Part shown: one piece after another, positions 1-49,890 of the stretch
Numbering within the stretch: the stretch's first letter is position 1
How the letters are laid out: the number at the start of each line of letters is the position of its first letter
From: Campylorhamphus procurvoides
Lineage: Eukaryota > Chordata > Aves > Passeriformes > Dendrocolaptidae
Reading direction: 5' to 3'
DNA: 64,000 nt
NCBI GenBank assembly: GCA_013396655.1
Contig: WBMV01005081.1
Location: 7,354-71,353, forward strand
Notes under the pieces: generated by a model
Told to the model about the DNA's origin: nothing
The model's database searches: none
What the model saw: only the letters and a program-made list of their open reading frames with translations
Program-made: the position numbers and the translations under genes

Positions 1-620
1 CGCCAGGGCAGGGGGGACGGTGCCAGGCCTGGGGGGAGCGACCCCCAGGCCGGGGGTCCGGGGCTGGGAGGGGAGAGCAGCCCCCTGCGCCCACCCCCGG
101 CCTCAGCCCCGCTCGGGCCCCCCGCACCCAGCCCCGCATCGCTCCCGCATCGCTCGCTGCCTCCATCACCCAGCCCCGCATCCCTGCCTGCCTCCATCAC
201 CCAGCCCCGCATCCCTCCCGCACGCCGCTCTCCATCGCGGGACCCTCCTGGCCGGCCCCGGGTTTGGGGGGCGCGCTCTTTGTCTGCATTGTGGGGAGGG
301 GGAGCCCGAGTTGTCCCCGCCGTCCCTTTCCCCTCGGGCCTCGCTGCAGCGCCGCTCCGGCCCCGGCTCCCCCTCCATCCCCTCCATCCCCTCCATCCCT
401 TCCCATCCCATCCCCATCTCCGCGGCCGCCGACGGACACAACTTGGAGAACAGGTCTCTTTTTTTGGGGGATGGTGGTAGGGGAGGATGCTTGAGGCGGC
501 CTTGGTGTCCCAGCTGACCCAGATGTTGGGTCAGCATCGTGGTTGTGGTTGTGCTCTGTCCTCCCTCCTTCCCCCCACCGCACGGATTATTTTTTGGGGG
601 GGATCGGCGAGGGCAGATTG
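1..620 (+). promoter_or_regulatory. SCN8A: GC-rich CpG-dense block, likely SCN8A promoter and non-coding exon 1
   Basis: The first 450 bases are GC-rich with many CpG dinucleotides and short C-rich repeats. A possible 5' UTR exon ends at 453, where AACTTGGAGAACAG is followed by the donor GTCTCT. SCN8A is known to use non-coding first exons far upstream of the ATG, and the first coding exon here has an acceptor in front of its 5' UTR, so an upstream exon must exist. Placing it here is inference; the start site cannot be fixed from sequence. Confidence 0.4.
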
Positions 621-2209
621 GGTTTATATCCTTTTTCCTTTCCTGCCGGGAGGGAATTGCACGTTCACAGGGCTTTTTTCTTTTTATAATCTTCCCTATT
701 AAGAAATGTGTGTGTCTGTCTCCCCTCCCCCTGTTTGGTGCAAGCGATGCCCAGCTGATGTGGGGGTGGGGACGCCGGGAGATGCTCCACGGCAGCGGCT
801 GCGGATGAGCCGGGCAAGTCGGAAAGTCTGCCCAGGGCAGCGTGTGCGGGGCCCCAAACCCGCACCTGCCCCCCTGGGACCCCGCGCTCCCTTTGGGACG
901 GTGTTCCCAGCCTTGGGATGCTCATCCATGTGTGTGTCCCCCTCCCGGTGCCGTGGTCGGGGGGCTGCGGGAGGGTTTGGGGCGCTGGTTGTGGCTGTGG
1001 CCGTGCCTGCCCGGACCGGGAGCACTGCAGCATTCCAGCTGCATCGGGAGCCGTGACCGGGACGTCCTCGGTTCACACCGGGCAGCTCCGGCTGGGGGGA
1101 ACCGGGGGGTCCCCGTCCCGGTTCTGGTCCTTGTCCTGCTCCTGGTCCTGGACCTGGACCCGGTTCTGGTCCTGGTCCTTGTCCCGGTCCCGGTCCCGGT
1201 CCCGGTGCTGCCGGTGCCTCCGGGGGTGGAAGGGATGCAGAGCGTGTCCGCGGAGGTTTCCCCCGGCATCCCTGGAGGGATGGGGCTGGAAACGGCCCCG
1301 TTTCCCTGTGTGGGTGATGGAGGGGCTTCCTACACCCTGTGCCCCCCGGGCAGAGGGGTGGGCGAGGCTGGAGGGGCCGGGGGGACCCTCGGCGGCTCCG
1401 GCGGGGCCGGTGCTGAAGCGGACAGCTCCTCCGGGCTCCTCCCGGTGCTTCCCGGCCCTTCCCGGCTCCTCCCGGTGCTTCCCGGCCCTTCCCGGCTCCT
1501 CCCGGCTCAGCAGGGACCCCTCGCCCATCGCCCCCTCTTCTTGAGGCTGCCCTGTGAACTTGGTGAAGCTCTTGGGCATCTCTGCCCAGCCTGTGCTTTT
1601 TGGGGCAAAGCTCCATCGGGGTGTTTCCCCAACGAGTCCATCCCAAGGCTTCCCAGAGCTCGGCTCATCGGGTTTTCCATCCTCTGTGCGTTTAGGAAGC
1701 CCCTCTTTGTCACTTTGGGTGGTTGTGTGTAGAATTAACAGTGTGGCCAAAGGGCTGCTGGGTCATTTTTACACATTTTGGTGCCTTTACGGGGCTGTCC
1801 CCCTGGGAATGCCCCGCGCCCATCCCGGGGAGGTGAAGCAGTTATATAAGGTGGGATGAGTGGCCTGGGGCTCGGGGCTGGTGTGGACACCGTGGGGCTC
1901 CGTGGGACAGGAGTGACCCCGGGTGAGGTGGAAGGAGGACTCTCCCAGCCAGGAGGGTTTGTGTGCTGCAGGAAACGGGGCAGGGCCGTGCCTTCCCCCG
2001 GTAAATGGAGCAGAACCAAAGTCAGTACTGGGTGGCCCAGACTGTCCCTGTGCCCCATTATCCCACCCCTGGCCAAGCCTGCCCCGGTGTTGCTGTGTCT
2101 GTGCTGGGCCGTGGCTCTGTCCCAGCAGGGTTTCCTTGGGAACTGCCTGGCCTGGGGTTCCATCTCCACTGAGACTTGCTGGGTTTCAGTGGCTGGAGGG
2201 CCCTGAGGC

Positions 2210-2705
2210 CACGTGGATCCCTGGAATCTGTGTGGATCTGCTGGGCTCTGTGTGGATCCCTGGGCTCCCTGTGTGGATCCCTGGAATCTCTGTGGATCCC
2301 TGGGCTCCATGTGGATCTGCTGGGCTCCATGTGGATCCCTGGGCTCTGTGTGGATCCATTGAGTTCCATGTGGATCCCTGTGCTCCATGTGTGGATCCAT
2401 CGAGTTCCATGTGTGGATCCCTGGGCTCCATGTGGATCTACTGGGCTCCATGTGGATCTACTGGGCTCCATGTGTGGATCCATTGGGTTCCATGTGTGGA
2501 TCCATTGGATTCCATGTGGATCCCTGGGCTCCATGTGTGGATCCATTTGGCTCCATGTGGATCCCTGTGCTCCATGTGGATCCCTGAGNGGAGTCCCTGT
2601 GGATCCCTGGGCTCCCTGTGTGGATCCATTTGGCTCCATGTGGATCCCTGTGCTCCATGTGGATCCCTGAGCTCCATGTGTGGCTCCCTGGGCTCCACTG
2701 GGCTC
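2210..2705. repeat. Minisatellite based on CTCCATGTGGATCCCTGGG
   Basis: About 500 bp of degenerate units near 19-25 bp (GGGCTCCATGTGGATCC with TG insertions). An N at 2589 interrupts it; 2537-2588 recurs at 2621-2672, so the break is an unmerged overlap in the array. Confidence 0.9.
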
Positions 2706-2967
2706 CTGCTGTCCCATGGCTCCCATTCACTATCGATCCCCTTCCCCCGAAGCGGCTGCGACTCCATTGACATCGACAAATGCAGTGGGATCAATAATTT
2801 ATTGTTGAGCTCAGAGCAATGGGCTGGCTGAGGGAGAAGCAGCAAAACAAAGAAATGAGGGAGTTGGGAGCAGGCAGGAACTAATGTAAGGCCCCAGAGG
2901 GAGGAAGGGCATGTGAGGGCTCCTGGGGTGGGGAGCTGGCCATTGCTGGCCACTGGCTGGAATCTGG

Positions 2968-3185
2968 TGGGGTTCAGGAATGCCTGGACTCCCAGACTGT
3001 CCCTGTGCCCCATTATCCCACTGGGGTTCAGGAATGCCTGGACTCCCAGACTGTCCCTGTGCCCCATTATCCCACTGGGGTTCAGGAATGCCTGGACTCC
3101 CAGACTGTCCCTGTGCCCCATTATCCCACTGGGGTTCAGGAATGCCTGGACTCCCAGACTGTCCCTGTGCCCCATTATCCCACTG
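2968..3185. repeat. 54 bp tandem repeat, four copies
   Basis: Four essentially identical 54 bp units contain CAGGAATGCCTGGACTCCC and CCATTATCCCACTGGGGTT. A fragment of the unit (CAGACTGTCCCTGTGCCCC) also occurs alone at 2038-2057, 0.9 kb upstream. Confidence 0.93.
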
Positions 3186-3334
3186 GTGTGCAGAGCAGGC
3201 CAGGGAAGAAGTGGCTTCCTGGTGCAGGAGTGTGTTATGAACCCTCCCTGGCATGAGCTGAGCTTCCAGGCTGGCCTTTAACACTTCACCTGCTCTCCTG
3301 GGTTAGCCAAAGCTGTCTTCTTTCCAGCAGGAAT

Positions 3335-3520
3335 TTCTGCATGGAAAAGGTGGTCAGGCCTTGGAAGGGGCTGCCCAGGGAGGGTTGGAGTGCCCATCCC
3401 TGGAGGTGCCCAAGGCAGGACTGGATGTGGCACTCAGAGCTCTGGTGGGCATCGGGCACAGGGTGGGCTCCATGGGCTGGGAGGGCTTTTCCAGCCTCAG
3501 AGATCCTGGGATTCTCTTTT
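3335..3520 (+). mobile_element. CR1 LINE 3' fragment (sense)
   Basis: GGTCAGGCCTTGGAAGGGGC and GGGAGGGCTTTTCCAGCCTC are typical of avian CR1 3' ends. It is 5'-truncated. Confidence 0.85.
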
Positions 3521-4759
3521 TAAATGCTGTTCCAAAGTTAGAGCACCTCCTGCCTTCCCTCCCCTCAGCCTGGTCCTGTTATTCCTGCCCCATGGAGCAC
3601 TCCAGCAGTCGGGATATTTTAAGGAGAAGGAGCAGCCTGGGGGGCCTGGGCTGTGGCAAAGCTCTGACATTGCTCCCTTCTGGACAGAAACGTTTCAAAA
3701 AGCAAAAATCTTGGTACCTGAACCCTGAAAGTGCCACTCCATGTTCCTCGTGCTGCTGCTGCCCCAGCAGGAAGGTTTGGGCCGTTTGGAGTGAAATCTG
3801 CTGAGAGCTGATTTGGGGAGGAACGTTCTTGGTTGTTGAATAATTCCAACACCCAGTGAACTGTCCAGGCAGTGGCTTTGAAGTTACAGAAACAAACCCT
3901 TTGTTGCTGGAGAAGGGAGCAGAGAGTTACAGAGAGCCAGAAGGTGCCCCCTGAGCCTCCTTTTCTCCCCCTCAGCTCCCTCAGCTGCTCCTCAGTGGCA
4001 CCAGGTGGAAAAGTGCTTGGAAAGGTGAGGCTGAACAACAAATGTGGCCATTCCAGTGAGAGGTGAACTTTCCATTGGCTGTGGAGTGAAATCAGTCACA
4101 GGGTGGTGAGGACAAGACAACCAAGGATGACTGACATCAGGGGAGGGTGATAAAAAGGAAGAAGACACTGTCAGTCCATGAGGAAACCTGGGTTGTGTTC
4201 CAGCACGTGGCAGAAATGCCAAGATCCATGTTGTGTGAGAGCAGAGCACTTAGAAGGGGCTTATTTATTCTCCTCCCTTTCCTGTCTGTCTTATTTGCAC
4301 TGGAACCATCTGAGTGCTGCACAACAGGAAATTAATTCCCCCCAAATGATGGTGTAAAATAACCATTCCCTGGCTCCTGATTTATGGGTCATGGGCAGGG
4401 CTGAATGAAGTGAGCAAGGAATTAAATTTGGGTTAGTGGCTGAATTCTTACACAAGAACTGTTTTAATCAGTCCTTTGTTCAGGGGTTGGGCTTTAAAAG
4501 AGGGAATTTGAAGCACTTGAGGTTGTTTAGTCTGTGAATCTCCAGGTTCTGTGTGATGAACAGGAGTCACTTGTGAGTAACAGCTACGCAGGGAGTGGGG
4601 ATTGATTGTCTAACTGGGATTAACTGGTTTTAGTTCTAGTAACTTACTGGGGATGTTACAGAAGCTGCTGGGAGGGATGGAGGGCCCTGCAGTCTGAGGG
4701 CTTTAATTTCTCAGGTTTTCAGTAAAGCCTCATTGAATAGTAATTTATTTTCTGTGTGT

Positions 4760-4872
4760 TCAGGTCATCAAGGCCAGTTGGAGAGGGTTTGGCAGTGGGA
4801 GGTGTCCAGGGTGTGGAACAAGATGGGCTTTGAGGTCCCTTCCAACCCAAACCTTCCTGTGATTCGGGTATT
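4760..4872 (+). mobile_element. CR1 LINE 3' fragment (sense)
   Basis: It ends GGTCCCTTCCAACCCAAACC then a TGATTC-like tail, the hallmark CR1 terminus. Confidence 0.8.
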
Positions 4873-7810
4873 TTTCTCTTGCTCTTTGTTGCTTTGTTTC
4901 ACTCATTCTCTTTTTACCTTTAGAGAGGTGTGTGTTTGAGTTCAGACCTTCCCTGGCTGTTCCAGACCATGACCTGTCATGTTTGAGTTCCCTGCCCTGG
5001 AGTGCCCAGGGAACTCCCCCAAGCTTTTGTGTAGGGTGGGAAATGCCCAGCACAGGCAATAAATAAATACTGAAATTGGGAATATTTCCTCTTCCTTCCA
5101 CTCCCTAGCAACAAATGCGTCATGAGAGCTTTCCTAAGGGATAAGTCCCTCCTTCTCCACAGCCTGTTGCATCCCTGAACCTCTCCATTGATAAAACTGG
5201 CCTGGTCTGGGCACAGGATTCACTGGAGATGGGCATCAGCCACTTCCAGCCATGGATATTTTGGGTTGGCTTGAAGGTTTTGAGGCTCTCCTGCAGCAGA
5301 ATTTCGGGGGATTTTCATCTGGGCTGTGTTTTCCTTCCTGCCCTGACCCTCCTGTTGAAATCAGAGCCACGTGTGCCCCTGTGGGTTATGTAAAAACTCA
5401 CAGAAAAGGTCCCTCTCTCTCTCAAAGTCACCCTGTGAATGGCTGGATCTTGGTAATTAATAAGGGAAGAAATGTGTTAAAGCGAGGAAATTGCCTCAAA
5501 AGTGTTTTTTAATTTATTTGGACGATCAGCTTGAATAATTTATTGGAATATTTCATAATGTACCAGTAAATGGACTGCTGGGAACATTTAGAAAAAATAA
5601 TTAAGCCTTGGCAACTGGGCCCCTCCGTGCAGTGGTTTCTGGTGGGAAATGGCTGAGGTTTGAAGAATGTGGGTGTAAATACACACTCTGGGGCTGAGGA
5701 TCTGTGTGCCCCCAACTCCAGGTGCCCCAGCAGTGCAGTGTCATTCCCAGAGCACTTTTCCATGGATCCACAGCCCACCTCTCCTCTCCAGCTCACCTGG
5801 AGGCTTCATCTCTGTCGCAGTTCTCAGAACTTTCCTCCTGTCAGAGGTTGAAGAGCCCCAAAGGGCCCAAAGGAGTCCTGGCATTTGTCCCTCCCCATTT
5901 CTGCTGTCCCAGCAGGATTGTTCCCAGTTGGAAAAGAACATTTCCAAGGGTTTTGGCCTGAAGAGCAGCCCAGGCCACGTGTGGAAGTGGAAGTGTCTCC
6001 ATTGATGGGGAGGAGGATGAGCCACCCCCTTCATTTTGCCCATTCCCTTAATGTGGGATAATTTATTGGGAAAACAAGCAAAGTCAGGGCAGGCAAAACT
6101 TCCCAAGGAGTCAAACCCTCAGGTCACTGTGGTGTGTTGACATTAAACAAGTAATAACCCTCTAAGTAATTCCAAAATGCCAAAGCCCAGAGCTGGGAGC
6201 CACATTTTTGGGTGTTGGGTTGTTGGGTTTGGTTTTGTCCTTTGCCTTTAATGGCAAGTTGAGTCGGTGCCTCCAGTTGTGGGTTGTGTAATTGTGCACA
6301 AACTCCTTCATGCCTTCATTTTATTCCCTTTTTTTTTCTCTGCTGTGTCCCTGAGCTACTTTGGTTTCTAAATTCAGGCCTTACATATTTATCTGTGCCA
6401 TTCAATTAGACCACATCCCCAATGCTGCTCTATAGTTTCACAGTATGTGGGAAATTTGGTAATTAAATGCATGCAAATGCTGCAAGAATAGAATAAATTA
6501 ATTTTCCTTAATATCAGCAGGCCACTGTGTGATTTCTCAGAGATAATGTGACCAAGGTACTGGTTTTTCTCTCCCCTTCTTGCCATTTTTCTTGAGGCTT
6601 TGCTATTATTACTTTAGAAATACCTGGTCAGGTTTTTAGGCAGAGAATCCCAGCCCGGCCACGCTCTGGGATTACATAAGGAGGGGGATCTATAAATCAG
6701 ATTTTTGGCTCTCCAAAGAAACCCTGAGCTGGGAACAGCATTTAATGCCTACCCAGGTGGTGCAGCCTTGGAGTGAGGTGTGGATGGGAGCCCTGGGAGG
6801 ATGGGGATGGTGGTGGCAGAGCTGGGGTGGAGCAGCTGCAGGAACAGCCTGAGATCCCTGGGAAGGATCCCCTGCCCTGGGAACTGCAGTGGGAAGGGCT
6901 GGCAGCTCCAGCCAGGGAGTCCCTGGGGGTCTCCCCGAAGCCCCCAGCCCTCCAGGGAGTTGTGGTTCTCCTGGTGGTCGCAGCTCCAGCTCCCAGAGCT
7001 GCTCCCACGTGAGTCCTGCAGGCCCCTCCTGTGCCAGGGCTGCGTTTTAACCCCTCAGCCCCAAATCCTGCCCTGCAAGGACCCTGAAAGTCATCCTCCC
7101 AGAGATTCCACCTCTTTAATATCTCCTTGGGTGCCGTGTTGGTGTTGCCTTAAAAGCTCTGACCTTACTGGTGGTTTTTCCCCATCCTTGGAGGGCCCTC
7201 ATCCCACGTAGCCCTTGGATTTGCTCCTCGTGGCTCTCGTGCCTCTCCTCCTGGATGTGTGTGCGGGTCCCTCCCCGAGCGCCGTGGCAGGGCTGGGTTC
7301 CCTTCCAGCCTGCAGCACTGCAGTGCTGTTGCATCAGTGCAGGCTTTCTGTCATCCCTCTCCTGCCTTGGCCTCCTCCCGGAGCGAGAACAGCCTGAGAG
7401 GGCCCAGCAGCTCGGGAATGGGAGATCTTCCTGCTGCTGGTGCTGGAGGGAGGGCTTGGCACGGGGAGCGGAGCTGCAGAGGGTGGTGGGCGGTGGATTC
7501 CCAGGAACCCACTTCCTCCAGCTCTGCTTTTTGGGGGAGTGGGTGGAGGAGCACGAGGGGCTCCTGGAGGGATGGGGCAAACCCTGCTGGGCAGGGGGGG
7601 AGCTGTGCCAGCTCGCCCTCACCTCTGCTCTGCACCTCGTCCCCTCCCTCTGCCTTTGTTATTTGTGTTGCTGCTGGTGCAAAGAAGAGCCCGTGTCAGA
7701 CCCACATAGCGTGGAAATTGAACTTTCAGAAATTCCTCTTGTGCTTGATCAAAGTATTTTAAAATTATTTCATTGTTATGACCTGGAATGAGTAGAAACC
7801 CTGATAACTG

Positions 7811-8000
7811 ATAGAATCATGGAATGGTTTGGGCTGGGAGGGACCTTAAAGACCATAAATTCCACTCGACACCTCCCACCAGCCCTGGTTGCTCCAGACT
7901 GGCCTTGGACACTTCCAGGGATGGGGCAGCCACAGCTCCTGTGGGCACCTGTGCCAGGGCCTGCCCACCCTGCCAGGGAGGGATCTCTGTGTGTAATTCT
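7811..8000 (-). mobile_element. CR1 LINE 3' fragment (antisense)
   Basis: It begins AGAATCATGGAATGGTTTGG and GGGAGGGACCTTAAAG, the reverse complement of the CR1 terminus. Confidence 0.85.
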
Positions 8001-8369
8001 GTCTCTGAAATGAAGGGATGAGCTCTGACCTCCCACCCTGGAGCTGTGACGTTGCTCAGGCAGGTTTTCAGATTTTTCAGAGTGGTTTTTGTAGAACAGT
8101 TTGTGTTCAGGAGGGCCCCACTGGGGTGGTCACCTTTGGCAGGTCCAGGTCTTTGTGGTGCTTCTGGTGTTGTAGAACGTGGGGGAAGGAGTGGGCAGGT
8201 TCACCTGTGTCCAGCCTGGGTGTAGCTTTTTTGGGGCTGAACCAGCAGCTCGGCTGTCTCAGTCCTGCTGGAGCTCCAGGAGTGTCTGGATGAGACTCTC
8301 AGGGACAGGCTGGCATTGTTGGGGTGTCTGTGCAAACCCCTCAGGGACGGGCTGGGATTGTTGGGATGT

Positions 8370-8590
8370 TTTGCAGGATTTTAAGGCACAGGGTGGGATT
8401 ATTGGGATATCTGTGGAGGATTTTAAGGCACAGGGTGGGATTATTGGGGTGTCTGTGCAGGATTTTAAGGCACAGGGTGGGATTGTTGGGGTGTCTGTGC
8501 AGGATTTTAAGGCACAGGGTGGGATTGTTGGGGTGTCTGTGCAGGATTTTAAGGCACAGGATGGGTTCAGTGGGGTGTCTGTGCAGGACC
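8370..8590. repeat. 42 bp minisatellite related to a CR1 end
   Basis: Five units of about 42 bp run GATTTTAAGGCACAGGGTGG to GGGTGTCTGTGCAG. Further partial units without the first half continue to 8670. The core TTGTTGGGGTGTCTGTGCAG also occurs in the CR1-derived sequence at 19253-19272, so the array probably grew from a CR1 fragment. Confidence 0.88.
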
Positions 8591-8931
8591 CAACACAAGG
8601 TGGGATTATTGGGGTGTCTGTGCAGGACTCAACACAGGGTGGCATTGTTGGGGTGTCTGTGCCAGACCAGGAGTTACCCTGGGCGATCCTCATGGCTCCC
8701 TCCCAGCCCAGCCCACTCCTGACCCCGTGTGTGTCCAGTGTGGCATCCGTGTGTCTGCGTCCACCTTTCTTTGGGTTTGGGTGTCCCTTGAGGGATCTCA
8801 GTGGGGTTTTATCTGCCCCTGGGGGCGGGTTCTGCCCGAGGGCCCCGCTCTGACCCTGTGCCCCCCTTGCCCCGCAGAGCTGAGCCGCCCGGGGTGCCCC
8901 ATCGCGACGGGAGCTGCTGCAGGATGAAAAG

Positions 8932-47722
<38,791 letters not shown>

Positions 47723-48749
47723 GACACACACACACACACACACAAAATATAAAAAAAAAATAGTAGAATTGTACAAATTAAAATATTTGCAAGCGAAAAA
47801 CAAAAAAAAAAAAGATTGTTTACAAACTTCCTGAAATAATCTCAATACAGAACAGCTGTGGAGACACTTACCTGAAGATCTTATACCAAACATAGTCTGC
47901 TTCCTGTGTGACAGCGTTGCATCTAAGGCAGTGACCTACCACCTGTTTAAAGGACCCTGTAAACAAACATTTAAACACAAAAAAAAAGGAAAAAAAAAGG
48001 ATTTTCTATCGTTTGGGCAGGTGGATACTGCATGTTCCACATCAGTCAATGCAACTTAGGACAAACAAGCAAAATAAACCACACACACCCACACACACCC
48101 ACACAAAACTTGCTGCTGGGATTCATGTATTCTCCAAAGCAGCCCAAAATGGATTTTATTTTCCCATTTTGTTGGTTATTCCTGAGAGAAAACCCAGAAG
48201 TCACGACGTGAACGGGTTTGTTCATGCAAAACTAGATTTGCATTTAGTTAAGCAGCAAAAATTAAAAAAAGCAACAAAAAAGGAAAAAAAAAAACTGAAA
48301 AAAAAGTAAAAAAAAGTTAAAACAAGTAGAACAAAAGAAAAAAAAAGGAAAAAAAACCGGAAACAAAGCGCCCATTGAGTTGTCATAGTTTATTTGAGGT
48401 TTCTTTGAAGTTTCTTCTCTGCATCCCCCTTTCTCCATGGGCTTTTCTTGGTTTGGGAGGTGGGGCAGTCGGGTCCCTTGGGCCTGCAGGCAGCTCAGGC
48501 TGGTCCCCCCCAGCAGCAAAGTGCTTGTGAAGCGTTGCATGAACGGCATGAGCAGGGACCATGCATGAGGGACCATGAGACACGCCGTCCCCGCGCCACC
48601 CACGGGGGCGAAGCCATAAACCAACCCGAGGCACTCCACTGAGTATCCACTGCACTCTGTGTTTGGGGAGACACCCTAGGGATGCTCCTGCCCGCCACCA
48701 GGATGGCCCAGTTCGGAGGGAATCTTCTGTAGACCCGCCAGTAGGAGAT

Positions 48750-49095
48750 AAAAACCAACAAAACCCAACAAAAACTCAGCAAAACGCAACAAGACCCCAT
48801 CAAAACCCAACAAGACCCAACAAAACCCAACAAAACCCCAATAAAACCCAACAAAAACCCATCAAAGCCTGAAAAAACCTAACAAAATCCAACAAAACCC
48901 AACAAGACCCAACAAAACCTCAACAAAACCCTAACAAAACCCCAACAAACCCCAACAAAACTCAACAAAAACCTACAAAACCCCAACGAAACCAAGCAAC
49001 CCCCCAAAAAACCCAACCAAAACCTAACAAACACCACCAAACTGCAACAAAACCCCAATAAAACCCATCAAACCCCACCAAACCCCACCAGAACC
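48750..49095. repeat. ACAAAACCC-type low-complexity array in the 3' UTR
   Basis: About 345 bp built from degenerate 9-11 bp units (AACAAAACCC and variants). On the minus strand it reads GGGTTTTGTTG, which yields repeat-derived open frames with no coding meaning. Confidence 0.88.
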
Positions 49096-49674
49096 CAAGA
49101 AGCAGATGAAGGGATTGTGTGTGTTTAACAACTTTGTCTTTCTTTTCCATAGAGCCATCTTTTTTGCACACTGAGCTAGAACAAAATGCCAAATGCTGCT
49201 CTGGACCTCACCCAAGGGGAGAGGATCAAGCTGGGAATGGCTTGTTGTCCATGTCACTGTAACCCCAACCCGTAGGGCTCCAACCAGCCAGCAAGGTCAG
49301 TTGTATCCTGCAATATTGAGCATTAATTACTGACACTTCTTTGGGTGGAGAGAAAAGCTTCAACCAGAGCAGGGTCTTCTTCTCTCTGCTGGTGGGAACT
49401 GGGGAGGGGCTCACCCACAGTCCCCCTGCAGGGTGGGGGACGAGGACCCTCATTGTCCCATGGCCATGGTGGCCCTTCTTGGGGTGCAGCCAGGAGGGTT
49501 TTTTGGGGGGGTACAGCCCAGGAGGGGCACAGCAGGAGCTGTGGGTGCCTTCACCCCCTCCCCTTGCCCACCCTGTGCAGGGAGGGGCACTCAGAGCTAC
49601 CTCTTGCCTGGTCTCACCGTGGCAGGAAAGGAATCCCGAGCCACCCATGCCCATCCCAGTGTCCTCCTGCCCAG

Positions 49675-49890
49675 CTCAGCTCTGGGGTGTCCTCCTGCCC
49701 AGCTCTGCCCCGGGGTGTCCTCATGCCCAGCTCTGCCCCAGGGTGTCCTCCTGCCCATTTCTGCCCCAGGGTGTCCTCCTGCCCAGCTCTGCTCTGGGGT
49801 GTCCTCCTGCCCATTTCTGCCCCAGGGTGTCCTCCTGCCCAGCTCTGCTCTGGGATGTCCTCATGCCCAGCTCTGCTCCAGGGGGTCCTC
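49675..49890. repeat. 28 bp minisatellite in the 3' UTR
   Basis: About seven copies of a 28 bp unit, GGTGTCCTCCTGCCCAGCTC plus eight more bases, differ at a few positions (for example CTCATG for CTCCTG). Flanking DNA is GC-rich and unique. Confidence 0.88.

Larger units (their letters stand above)
454..8877 (+). other. SCN8A: SCN8A 5' UTR intron (intron 1)
   Basis: This 8.4 kb holds no convincing coding sequence. It contains hexamer-like GC repeats (1085-1215), a duplicated CCCGGTGCTT-type repeat (1437-1505), a minisatellite of about 21 bp (2210-2705), a 54 bp array (2960-3185), CR1 fragments (3335-3520, 4760-4872, 7811-8000), a 42 bp array (8370-8590) and a complex AT-rich stretch without obvious repeats (6270-6660). 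The long open frames here are products of the repeats. The intron assignment depends on exon 1 lying at the left edge. Confidence 0.5.

Noticed and set aside
1843..1850. TATATAAG as a TATA box
   Set aside because: It has no exon with donor downstream and sits in ordinary intron-like DNA; SCN8A promoters are of the GC-rich type.
2058..3284. Long open frames on both strands rich in His/Gly/Ser/Trp or Gln/Gly
   Set aside because: They are generated by the 21 bp and 54 bp tandem arrays, which stay open because the units lack stops. No start context, splice sites or known domain.
8341..8853. Open frame with a 14-residue repeat upstream of SCN8A exon 2
   Set aside because: It is produced by the 42 bp array; it has no splice link to exon 2 and no conserved domain.
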